A stretch of DNA of 6,500 nt, from the NCBI GenBank assembly GCA_031283405.1, contig JAITBX010000190.1, positions 1 through 6,500 of the forward strand. The letters are read 5' to 3'. The notes beneath the pieces are model-generated. The model searched no databases. It was given only the letters and a program-made list of their open reading frames with translations, and had not been told where the DNA came from. The number at the start of each line of letters is the position of its first letter. Position 1 is the stretch's first letter. Shown piece by piece: positions 1 to 5,237 of this stretch. This DNA is from Burkholderiales bacterium (GTDB lineage: Bacteria; Pseudomonadota; Gammaproteobacteria; Burkholderiales; Casimicrobiaceae). The translations under genes were made by a program, and so were the position numbers.

Positions 1-1
1 G

Positions 2-616
2 CTACATCGTTTGGTGGACGTGCGCGCGTTCGAGTGAAGCGCCCGGCAGAAAGATGGCGTCGAGCGCGCCGCCCAACGCGAAAAACGCCAGCAGCGAAGT
101 CAACAACGTCAGCGGCGATTGCGTATAGAAAAACGTGGTGACCAACATGAACGACGCCAGACACACCAGCAACATAGCGTCGCGCCGCATCGTCGATTCG
201 GAAAATTTGATCGCCACCAGAATGAACAGCAAGCCCACCGCCGCGTCGCGATAAAGCAGAAAGCCGTAGGAAAAATGCACCGCCGCCAGCGCCGTAACCC
301 CCAGCACCAAACTCAACCAGGGACGCCAGCGAAAAGGCGGTTTGCGTTCGCTGTAACGTGCAACGTCGCCTCTGGCCGCTGCGCTCGCGTAAGCCGGACT
401 GCGCGAATATCGCCACGGCAAATAAATCGACAATACCCGCAGCACGGTAATACCGAAACCCAGTGCCACCGTTGCCGCCGGCAGATAATAGGAAAGTTGC
501 AACTGCGTCAACAACACCAGCCAAGTCAGCCAGAACCAATGCGTTCCGGTCAAGCGCTCGTCTTTGTCGCCGCGCACAAACTGGCGTGCGGTTTGGTACA
601 GACGCCGCATCTTCAT
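2..616 (-). CDS. TgpA-like (DUF3488) membrane protein, N-terminal part only, early stop
   Basis: This is the N-terminal membrane domain of a TgpA/DUF3488-type protein, a family that normally has several membrane helices followed by a periplasmic transglutaminase-like domain. Hydrophobic segments lie at about residues 26-40, 45-66, 100-117, 123-139, 145-162 and 168-187. Family-like stretches are SYGFLLYRDAAVGLL (116-130) and RRDAMLLVCLASFMLVTTFF (144-163), the latter followed by YTQSP. The start ATG (614-616) overlaps the TGA of the DUF58 gene as ATGA, which suggests translational coupling; a second Met two codons later is also possible. The frame ends at TAG (2-4) after 204 codons, whereas full family members have roughly 600-700 residues (family knowledge). 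No catalytic domain is therefore present in this frame. It may be a pseudogene, a frameshift or sequencing error, or a split gene continuing outside the window. The family call is firm; the functional state is unknown. Confidence 0.82.
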   Translation of the reverse strand: MKMRRLYQTARQFVRGDKDERLTGTHWFWLTWLVLLTQLQLSYYLPAATVALGFGITVLRVLSIYLPWRYSRSPAYASAAARGDVARYSERKPPFRWRPWLSLVLGVTALAAVHFSYGFLLYRDAAVGLLFILVAIKFSESTMRRDAMLLVCLASFMLVTTFFYTQSPLTLLTSLLAFFALGGALDAIFLPGASLERAHVHQTM

Positions 617-1689
617 CGTCTGCCACCCGTTTCTGCGCTCACTTCGGCACGATCATTACGGAAAAGCGCCAGCAGCGTCAACGCTTCTTCGCTGTGCGAA
701 ACACCTTTGCACAACGGCAACACGACTTGCGGCAGCGTCAACGCAAACGGTTTTCCTTCGCGCTCGCACAACAAAGTCCACGCCGTCAATCGCGACAATC
801 GCATTTCCGTATCGAGCGCGCTCGGCATTTGGTTGTAATCGAGATGAACGAAATGCCGCCCTTCGCCGCCCTCGAACGCTTTGGTGTACCAGCCGACGCC
901 GCGCGCTACCGTTTTCCACGCCACCCGTTGCAACGGGTCGCCGCGCTGATACTCGCGCAATCCGGCGAGATCATCGTTGCCGACGCGCCCCATGCCCGTG
1001 CCGCCTTGCGGATCCACGCCTTGCGGCAACGACGGCGGCGCCACTTCCGGCGCAGGAAACACCAATCCTTCCAGCGAAAAATGCACATACGCCCACGCGC
1101 GCCACAAACCCAGCGGCGCTTCCGTCGCCACCGTCAAACGCCCCATCGGCAAACGTCCGCGTCGATACGTCGGCCGCGTCAATGTAATCAGGCGCGTGCT
1201 GGCCGACAACAAATCAAAGCACTGCGACGATGTTTCTTCACTTGATGTTTCACTCTTTGATGATGCTTTCTCTGCCGGTGTTTTCTCAACGGATAATTGC
1301 ACACGTTCGCGCTCATGATCGCCGCTGTCGATCGACACAGTAAACGCCAGCGAGCCGCCGGCAAATGTATGGCCTGCGCTGATTGCGCTGATCTTCATTC
1401 CGTAAAGGTTGCGAAAGGTGTGCGTCAACGTTGCCGCAAACACGCCCAGCCACAAAAAAGTAATCACGAAGCCGAGCGAAATCGCGTAATTGAGCGAAGT
1501 CAGCAACATCAACGTGACCGTGAACAAAAAAGCCAGCCCGCGTTTTGTCGGCAACAAATAAATGCGGCGATGGCGCAGCGTCACCGTTCCCTCGTCGTCG
1601 GGATAGCGACGCAAAATCTGCCGATGCCACCAATGGCGCAAACCATGCTCAGGCGCAGAGAGAGCGACGGCGATGTCCGGCGAGGTCAT
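613..1689 (-). CDS. DUF58 domain membrane protein
   Basis: This 358-residue DUF58 protein is the middle gene of a MoxR-DUF58-TgpA operon. Two adjacent membrane helices span about residues 50-70 and 72-90, preceded by the YLLPTKRG stretch (44-51) typical of this family. A predicted beta-rich region follows. The DUF58 signature lies at about 225-273: GVDPQGGTGMGRVGNDDLAG, then LREYQRGD (244-251), RVAWKTVAR (255-263) and a conserved KAFEG. The C-terminal half resembles a von Willebrand A-like fold, as known for the family. DUF58 proteins are regarded as likely partners of MoxR ATPases, but their molecular role is not settled. ATG at 1687-1689 lies 22 bp after the moxR stop, and the next in-frame Met is far downstream, so the start is probably right although no strong ribosome binding site is visible. 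An odd Ser/Thr/Glu-rich repeat occupies residues 142-156. The stop overlaps the next gene's start. Confidence 0.95.
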   Translation of the reverse strand: MTSPDIAVALSAPEHGLRHWWHRQILRRYPDDEGTVTLRHRRIYLLPTKRGLAFLFTVTLMLLTSLNYAISLGFVITFLWLGVFAATLTHTFRNLYGMKISAISAGHTFAGGSLAFTVSIDSGDHERERVQLSVEKTPAEKASSKSETSSEETSSQCFDLLSASTRLITLTRPTYRRGRLPMGRLTVATEAPLGLWRAWAYVHFSLEGLVFPAPEVAPPSLPQGVDPQGGTGMGRVGNDDLAGLREYQRGDPLQRVAWKTVARGVGWYTKAFEGGEGRHFVHLDYNQMPSALDTEMRLSRLTAWTLLCEREGKPFALTLPQVVLPLCKGVSHSEEALTLLALFRNDRAEVSAETGGRR

Positions 1690-1711
1690 GGCAATGATTT
1701 CTATCGCCGCG

Positions 1712-2689
1712 CTACGGCAACGCCACTTGCCGCAACAGCGTGCGCGCTTCCGCTTGACCGGAACGCGCGCTGCCGGTCAGGCGATGTCCCGCCACCGCCG
1801 GAAACACCATCTGCACATCTTCCGGCACAACGAAATCGCGTCCCGCAATCAACGCATGCGCGCGCGCCGCCGCCAGCAACATCAACCCGGCGCGCGGCGA
1901 CAACCCGTGCAACACATGCGCGGGCTTGCCCTCGCGCACCGCACTCGGCGTCATTCCGCGCGTCGCCGCCAGCAACGCCTGCACATAATCGAGCAACGCC
2001 GACGCCACATGCACCCGCGCCGCAATCGCTTGCCATTCGAGCAAAGTCGCGCCGTCGACCAGCGCCGGCAACTGCGTGGTGCGCGCGCGACGATCGCCGC
2101 CCGTCAACAATTCGCGTTCGGCGCGAACATCGGGAAAACCTACTTCGATCGCCATCAAAAAACGATCGAGCTGCGATTCGGGCAACGGATACGCGCCTTG
2201 CTGCTCCAGCGGATTCTGCGTCGCAATCACAAAAAACGGTTGCGGCAAACGATACGTTTTTCCGTCCACCGACACCTGCCGCTCTTCCATCGCTTCGAGC
2301 AACGCGCTTTGCGTTTTCGGCGGCGCCCGATTGATCTCATCGGCCAGCACCACCGATGAAAAAAGCGGCCCCTGATGAAAATGAAACTCGCGTGTCGTGC
2401 CGTCGTAAATCGACACGCCCAACACATCCGCCGGCAACAAATCGCTGGTGAACTGAATGCGCGAATACGGCAAACCGAGCGTCACCGCTAACGCTTGCGC
2501 CAGCGTTGATTTGCCGACGCCCGGCACGTCCTCGATCAGCAAGTGGCCGCGCGCCAGCAAGCACGTCAACGCCAGCGTCAGCGGCGCGTCTTTACCGACG
2601 ACGATTTCACCCAACTGCCGCAGCACGGCGCTGAAATCAGGGATTTGAGAAACGGTGGAAGAAACCGCGCGGGGAACGTGGGCAGGCAT
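1712..2689 (-). CDS. MoxR-family AAA+ ATPase
   Basis: This 325-residue protein is a complete MoxR AAA+ ATPase, of normal length for the family. The Walker A segment is EDVPGVGKST (53-62). Walker B is VVLADEINRA (113-122), with the acidic pair D117/E118. Sensor 1 is ATQNP (156-160), the arginine-finger segment is LPESQLDRF (169-177), and the C-terminal lid carries the sensor 2 motif GLSPRAG (262-268) followed by an ARAHAL helix and PEDVQ. Family members use ATP hydrolysis to remodel or activate partner proteins, often proteins with von Willebrand A domains. The DUF58 gene immediately downstream is the expected partner. The ATG at 2687-2689 has a weak GGA seven bases upstream. A perfect palindrome lies about 40-60 bp before the start and could affect expression. 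The protein is presumably cytoplasmic. The specific client cannot be deduced, so I give no gene symbol. Confidence 0.97.
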   Translation of the reverse strand: MPAHVPRAVSSTVSQIPDFSAVLRQLGEIVVGKDAPLTLALTCLLARGHLLIEDVPGVGKSTLAQALAVTLGLPYSRIQFTSDLLPADVLGVSIYDGTTREFHFHQGPLFSSVVLADEINRAPPKTQSALLEAMEERQVSVDGKTYRLPQPFFVIATQNPLEQQGAYPLPESQLDRFLMAIEVGFPDVRAERELLTGGDRRARTTQLPALVDGATLLEWQAIAARVHVASALLDYVQALLAATRGMTPSAVREGKPAHVLHGLSPRAGLMLLAAARAHALIAGRDFVVPEDVQMVFPAVAGHRLTGSARSGQAEARTLLRQVALP

Positions 2690-2727
2690 GAGTTTATCCA
2701 GTCATCCGGTGATGAAGTGACGTTGAA

Positions 2728-2747
2728 AAACGCAAAAATATGCGTTT
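2728..2747. promoter_or_regulatory. Perfect 7-bp palindrome in the moxR leader
   Basis: The arms AAACGCA (2728-2734) and TGCGTTT (2741-2747) are perfectly complementary around a 6-base A/T loop. On the minus strand the hairpin is followed by two more T residues, so it could be a weak terminator or attenuator ahead of moxR. It could equally be the binding site of a dimeric repressor or activator. It ends 38 bp upstream of the moxR start codon. The symmetry is seen directly; the function is inferred. Confidence 0.4.
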
Positions 2748-2959
2748 GTGAATCTTTTAAGAATACTCTGAATAAGTCGAGCGGTAAGTGTACGCTGCGG
2801 GTCGGGATGGGCTGCAAGGCGCAAACCGAAGCCGTAGCAGGGACGACGGCGAGGATTTGTAACGCCGCAGGCCTCCCGATTCCGCAGATGCACACGGCGC
2901 GGCGGCTTGTTCAGGGTATCTTTTAGCATACCACAGTAGAAGTATCGGCGGATTGCTGC

Positions 2960-2978
2960 GGGCGACCACAGGTCGCCC
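2960..2978. repeat. Hairpin repeat abutting the amidohydrolase stop codon
   Basis: GGGCGACC (2960-2967) and GGTCGCCC (2971-2978) form a perfect 8-bp stem with a 3-base loop (ACA), flanked on the right by CTACG. The unit resembles short GTAGGGGCGACC-type hairpin repeats that occur in many copies in some bacterial genomes (recalled, not searched). It directly adjoins the stop codon of the amidohydrolase gene. No T-run follows on the minus strand, so it is not a standard intrinsic terminator, although it may still protect the 3' end of the transcript. Confidence 0.55.
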
Positions 2979-4181
2979 CTACGTCTCCAACGGCAACCCC
3001 GCCTCCACCAACCCTGCCAACAGCCCCGCGCCGTAGGGAATCACCGCATCGTTGAAATCGTAGCGGCTGTTGTGCAGGAACAGACCGTGTTGTTCTTCGC
3101 CGCTGTTTTGTCCGAGCCGCAAATAAGCGCCCGGTTTTTTTTGCAGCATGAAAGAAAAATCTTCCGCGCCCATCGACGGTTCGAGATCATCAACGACGTT
3201 TTCTTCGCCGAAAAGTTGTGCCGCGACTTTGGCGGCGAACCGCGCCTGCTGCGCATTGTTGATCGTGGCCGGATCGATCCGGTCGTAGCGCAGCGTCGCG
3301 CGCGCGCCGAAACCCGAAGCGACGGAGGTCACCAATTCGCGCAGCCGCGTTTCGACCCACTCTTGTGTTTCAGGGCGAAACGTGCGCACGGTGCCGGCCA
3401 GGCGCGCGGTGCGCGGAATCACATTCTTCGCGTCCATATTGCCCGCTTGCATGGCGCACAAGCTGACGACGGCGTGATCGAGCGGGCTGACGTTGCGAGA
3501 GACGACGGCCTGCGCCGCAGTGATGATGTGTCCCGCCACCAGCACCGGATCAACAGTGAGATGCGGATGCGCGGCGTGCCCGCCGCAACCTTCGATGTCG
3601 ATGGTGATGTAGTCGCAGGCCGCCATCACTGGCCCGGGGCGCACGGCCACTTTACCCAGCGGCAGACGCGGCCAGTTGTGCAGCGCAAAAATTCGCTCGA
3701 CCGGAAAACGCTCGAACAGTCCTTCCGCAATCATGGTCTTGCCGCCGCCGCGTCCTTCTTCCGCCGGTTGAAAAATCAAAGTCGCCGTGCCGGCGAAGCG
3801 GCGCGTTTCCTGCAAATAATGCGCGCAGGCAAGCAACATCGTCGTGTGCCCGTCGTGACCGCAACCGTGCATGCGCCCAGGCACAGTCGAAGCGTGCGCG
3901 CAACGGTTCTCCTCTGGCATCGACAGCGCGTCCATGTCGGCGCGCAAACCGATGGAATGCGGCGACGTTTCGCGCCCATGAATCACGGCGACGATGCCGG
4001 TTTTGGCGATCCCCGTATGGTGTTCAATGCCCAGCGCGGTCAACCGTTCGCTGATCCGTTGCGCTGTCCTGTGTTCTTCGAGTCCCAGTTCGGGATGCGC
4101 GTGCAAATCGCGGCGAAATTGTGTGTAGTCATCCTGCCAGCGGCGAATGGTTTCGATCGGATGGTTTGAAGAAAAAGGCAT
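2979..4181 (-). CDS. M20D-family metal-dependent amidohydrolase (hippurate hydrolase/N-acyl-amino-acid amidohydrolase type)
   Basis: This complete 400-residue protein matches the M20D peptidases, which remove acyl groups from N-acyl amino acids (hippurate, IAA conjugates and related amides) with a two-metal centre. Visible motifs are FRRDLHAHPELG (22-33), LRADMDALSMPE (79-90), MHGCGHDGHTT (104-114), IFQPAEEGRGGG (136-147), LHNWPRLPLG (167-176), GGHAAHPH (200-207), SMGAEDFSF (336-344) and LHNSRYDFND (369-378). By family comparison the metal ligands are C107, H109, E142, H168 and H370; E141 is the likely general base, and H202 lies in the lid domain. I chose ATG 4179-4181 because AAGGGA lies seven bases upstream and the conserved region starts soon after; an in-frame ATG at 4289 would add 36 residues unlike the family and would overlap the promoter candidate. 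There is no signal peptide, so it is probably cytoplasmic. The exact substrate is unknown. The gene stands alone rather than in a tight operon. Confidence 0.95.
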   Translation of the reverse strand: MPFSSNHPIETIRRWQDDYTQFRRDLHAHPELGLEEHRTAQRISERLTALGIEHHTGIAKTGIVAVIHGRETSPHSIGLRADMDALSMPEENRCAHASTVPGRMHGCGHDGHTTMLLACAHYLQETRRFAGTATLIFQPAEEGRGGGKTMIAEGLFERFPVERIFALHNWPRLPLGKVAVRPGPVMAACDYITIDIEGCGGHAAHPHLTVDPVLVAGHIITAAQAVVSRNVSPLDHAVVSLCAMQAGNMDAKNVIPRTARLAGTVRTFRPETQEWVETRLRELVTSVASGFGARATLRYDRIDPATINNAQQARFAAKVAAQLFGEENVVDDLEPSMGAEDFSFMLQKKPGAYLRLGQNSGEEQHGLFLHNSRYDFNDAVIPYGAGLLAGLVEAGLPLET

Positions 4182-4260
4182 GGTGCAATCCCTTGATAAA
4201 TACAGGAACCGCCGCAGCAACAACCCATCGTTGCCGCCGGCGTTTCCGTTGATATGACAG

Positions 4261-4289
4261 AACATAACAGTATCCGGAAAAAGTGGCAA
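4261..4289 (-). promoter_or_regulatory. Candidate sigma-70 promoter of the amidohydrolase gene
   Basis: On the minus strand TTGCCA (4289-4284, 5/6 match to TTGACA) and TATGTT (4266-4261, 4/6 match to TATAAT) are separated by exactly 17 bp. Transcription would start near 4254, giving a leader of about 70 bases before the ATG at 4181. The repeat block begins within about 10 bp upstream of the -35. Prediction only. Confidence 0.4.
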
Positions 4290-4298
4290 GGTTTACTC

Positions 4299-4317
4299 CC
4301 TTCCCCTCTGGGGAAGG
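4299..4317. repeat. CCTTCCCC hairpin repeat
   Basis: CCTTCCCC (4299-4306) and GGGGAAGG (4310-4317) form a perfect 8-bp stem with a TCT loop. It resembles the widespread short CCTTCCCC...GGGGAAGG repeats of intergenic regions (recalled, not searched). No T-run follows on either strand, so it is not a standard terminator. Confidence 0.5.
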
Positions 4318-4356
4318 TCTGAGGCAGGAGACAAGGGCGCGCCTGATTCGCGGTAG

Positions 4357-4376
4357 GGGTACAGCGCGCCGTGCCC
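4357..4376. repeat. Imperfect 20-bp palindrome
   Basis: GGGTAC (4357-4362) and GTGCCC (4371-4376) pair with one G-T wobble around the self-complementary core GCGCGC (4364-4369). A wider repeat also exists: CAAGGGC (4332-4338) is the inverse of GCCCTTG (4373-4379). The structure looks like a dispersed palindromic repeat unit. No protein-binding role can be shown. Confidence 0.4.
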
Positions 4377-4411
4377 TTGCCTCGCACATCGCCGCTTTTC
4401 TCCTCTCTCCT

Positions 4412-4433
4412 CCTGTCCTGAGCAAAGTCGAAG
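4412..4433. repeat. Fragment resembling the TCCTGAGC-AAGTCGAAG dispersed repeat
   Basis: The segment contains CCTGTCCTGAGC followed by AAAGTCGAAG. I recognise this as close to a short intergenic repeat (CCTGTCCTGAGCGAAGTCGAAG-like) present in many copies in a range of bacterial genomes and metagenome assemblies. Here it carries A where G is common in the middle. Recognition is from memory; only one copy is visible in the window. Confidence 0.45.
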
Positions 4434-4460
4434 AGCCTGCCTTGTCTCTGACAAACCCCC

Positions 4461-4492
4461 GCCGCTTCGCGGCGCCCCCCTTTCAAAAGGGG
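4461..4492. repeat. Two consecutive hairpins (GCCGC and CCCCTTT stems)
   Basis: GCCGC/GCGGC (4461-4465 and 4469-4473, TTC loop) is followed four bases later by CCCCTTT/AAAGGGG (4477-4483 and 4486-4492). The C-rich second hairpin resembles common CCCCCTTT...AAAGGGGG intergenic repeats. TCTTAAAT follows on the plus strand, which is too poor in T for a confident terminator, and no plus-strand gene lies upstream to be terminated. Confidence 0.45.
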
Positions 4493-4501
4493 TCTTAAAT
4501 C

Positions 4502-4520
4502 AGCGTTTCTCTCAAACGCT
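4502..4520. promoter_or_regulatory. Perfect 7-bp inverted repeat upstream of lemA, possible operator
   Basis: AGCGTTT (4502-4508) and AAACGCT (4514-4520) are perfectly complementary around CTCTC. The repeat covers the position where the -35 element of the candidate lemA promoter would fall, so a regulator binding here could control lemA and the protease. The symmetry is direct; the role is inferred. Confidence 0.35.
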
Positions 4521-4526
4521 CCTTCG

Positions 4527-4535
4527 TGCGATAAT
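4527..4535 (+). promoter_or_regulatory. Candidate extended -10 promoter for lemA
   Basis: TGCGATAAT combines a TG extension with a 5/6 match to TATAAT (GATAAT at 4530-4535). No good -35 is seen 16-18 bp upstream, where the inverted repeat at 4502-4520 lies. A start near 4542 would give a leader of about 75 bases containing the T-rich 13-bp repeats. Confidence 0.35.
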
Positions 4536-4561
4536 TCCCGTCAGTAAACTTTTCCATCGCC

Positions 4562-4597
4562 TTTTTTACGCGCATTTTTTACACGCATTTTTCACGC
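4562..4597 (+). repeat. T-rich 13-bp tandem repeat in the lemA leader
   Basis: TTTTTTACGCGCA (4562-4574) is followed directly by TTTTTTACACGCA (4575-4587), identical at 12 of 13 bases, and by a third, shortened and degraded copy TTTTTCACGC (4588-4597). The repeat ends just before the ribosome binding site AAAGGA (4606-4611). Slippage could change leader length and so translation efficiency, which is speculative. Confidence 0.7.
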
Positions 4598-4617
4598 TGC
4601 CCACGAAAGGAAAAAAC

Positions 4618-5205
4618 ATGGTCTCGTTTCTCATTTTTCTGCTGGTGTTCATCATCTCCGTCGCTGTGATCGTGGCCGTGCTTTACAACCGGCTGGTCGC
4701 CGCCCGCAACGCTTTCAAAAATGCGTTTTCGCAAATCGACGTGCAGTTGACGCGGCGCTATGATTTGATTCCGAACCTGGTCGAGAGCGTCAAAGCCTAT
4801 GTGAAACACGAGCATGACACGCTCACCGAAGTCACCCGCGCCCGCAACGCCGCCGCCGGTGAACTCAAAACGGCCGCCGGCGCGCCCGGCGACGCCACGC
4901 TGATGCAACATCTGTCGCAAGCCGATAACGCGCTAACCACGTCGCTTGGCCGCTTGATGCTGGTGGTCGAAGCGTATCCCGATCTCAAGGCCAGTCAAAA
5001 CATTTCGCAATTCACCGAAGAACAAGCCAGCACCGAGAATCGCATTGCGTTTGCGCGACAGGCATACAACGACGAAGTGATGTCGTACAACACGCTGTCG
5101 CAAACTTTTCCGACTAACGTCATCGCCGGTATCTTCGGTTTCCAGCCGGCGGCTTTGCTCGAAGCGGAAAGCGGCAAACGCGAAGCGCCGAAAGTTCAGT
5201 TCTAA
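4618..5205 (+). CDS. lemA: LemA family membrane protein
   Basis: This complete 195-residue LemA protein has one N-terminal membrane helix (about 4-23) followed by a mostly helical domain. LemA hallmarks are YNRLVAARNAF (23-33), QIDVQLTRRYDLIPNLVE (39-56) with VKAYVKHE (59-66), AYPDLKAS (119-126), ENRIAFARQAYND (140-152) and FPTNVIAGIFGFQPA (164-178). The C-terminus PKVQF resembles the short conserved tail common in family members beside M48 proteases. ATG 4618-4620 has AAAGGA six bases upstream, a good ribosome binding site. The biochemical role of LemA is not established; the family is repeatedly found beside HtpX-like proteases and is thought to act with them at the membrane. The M48 gene follows after 32 bp, so the two probably form one operon. 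Nothing looks damaged or unusual. Confidence 0.97.
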   Translation: MVSFLIFLLVFIISVAVIVAVLYNRLVAARNAFKNAFSQIDVQLTRRYDLIPNLVESVKAYVKHEHDTLTEVTRARNAAAGELKTAAGAPGDATLMQHLSQADNALTTSLGRLMLVVEAYPDLKASQNISQFTEEQASTENRIAFARQAYNDEVMSYNTLSQTFPTNVIAGIFGFQPAALLEAESGKREAPKVQF

Positions 5206-5237
5206 AAAATCCTTCGTTCGCCTCTCTTTTTCACGCG

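Larger units (their letters stand above)
2690..2978. other. 289-bp intergenic region upstream of moxR
   Basis: I see no convincing gene here. Short open frames exist on both strands, but they lack family resemblance and ribosome binding sites. The part next to moxR (about 2690-2780) is relatively AT-rich and should contain the moxR promoter and leader. On the minus strand, TATTCT just upstream of the palindrome at 2728-2747 is a weak possible -10, with no good -35. The remainder (about 2781-2935) is GC-rich, with short inverted repeats such as GCCGT/ACGGC (2831-2835 and 2846-2850) and GGTAT/ATACC (2915-2919 and 2928-2932). It has the look of a non-coding dispersed repeat, but I cannot confirm that from one copy. 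Confidence 0.6.
4182..4617. other. 436-bp divergent intergenic region with repeat mosaic
   Basis: This gap separates the minus-strand amidohydrolase gene from the plus-strand lemA. I see no gene in it. From left to right it holds the amidohydrolase leader and promoter candidate (4182-4290), a block of hairpins and repeat-like sequence (about 4295-4493), and the lemA promoter and leader (about 4500-4617). A possible plus-strand open frame at 4283-4498 simply runs through the hairpins and has no ribosome binding site or recognisable protein features, so I do not call it. Confidence 0.7.

Noticed and set aside
2..4. Recoding of TAG as a sense codon to rescue the TgpA-like protein
   Set aside because: TAG also ends MoxR and the amidohydrolase at normal family lengths in this window, so reassignment is unlikely.
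119..1245. Plus-strand open frames opposite the TgpA-like and DUF58 genes
   Set aside because: They are Arg/Gln/His-rich shadow frames of clearly recognisable minus-strand genes.
1297..2359. Plus-strand open frames opposite the DUF58 and MoxR genes
   Set aside because: The minus strand carries complete Walker A, Walker B and sensor motifs, and the plus-strand translations are compositionally biased with no domains.
2781..2935. tRNA or other standard RNA gene in the moxR upstream gap
   Set aside because: I looked for cloverleaf arms and a T-loop GTTC motif with matching stems. The GTTC near 2909 has no fitting acceptor or anticodon stem.
2960..2978. Intrinsic terminator for the amidohydrolase gene
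   Set aside because: The stem is strong but is followed by GCAGCAATCC on the minus strand, with no T-run, so it is better described as a hairpin repeat.
3072..4169. Long plus-strand open frame of 365 codons
   Set aside because: It is antisense to the amidohydrolase gene, which has a full set of family motifs. The translation is Arg/His-rich without any recognisable domain, as expected of a shadow frame in GC-rich DNA.
4182..4289. N-terminal extension of the amidohydrolase to an ATG at 4289
   Set aside because: The additional 36 residues do not resemble the family, they cover the promoter candidate, and the ATG at 4181 has a good ribosome binding site.
4299..4492. CRISPR array
   Set aside because: The hairpins differ in sequence and spacing, and there is no identical direct repeat with regular spacers.
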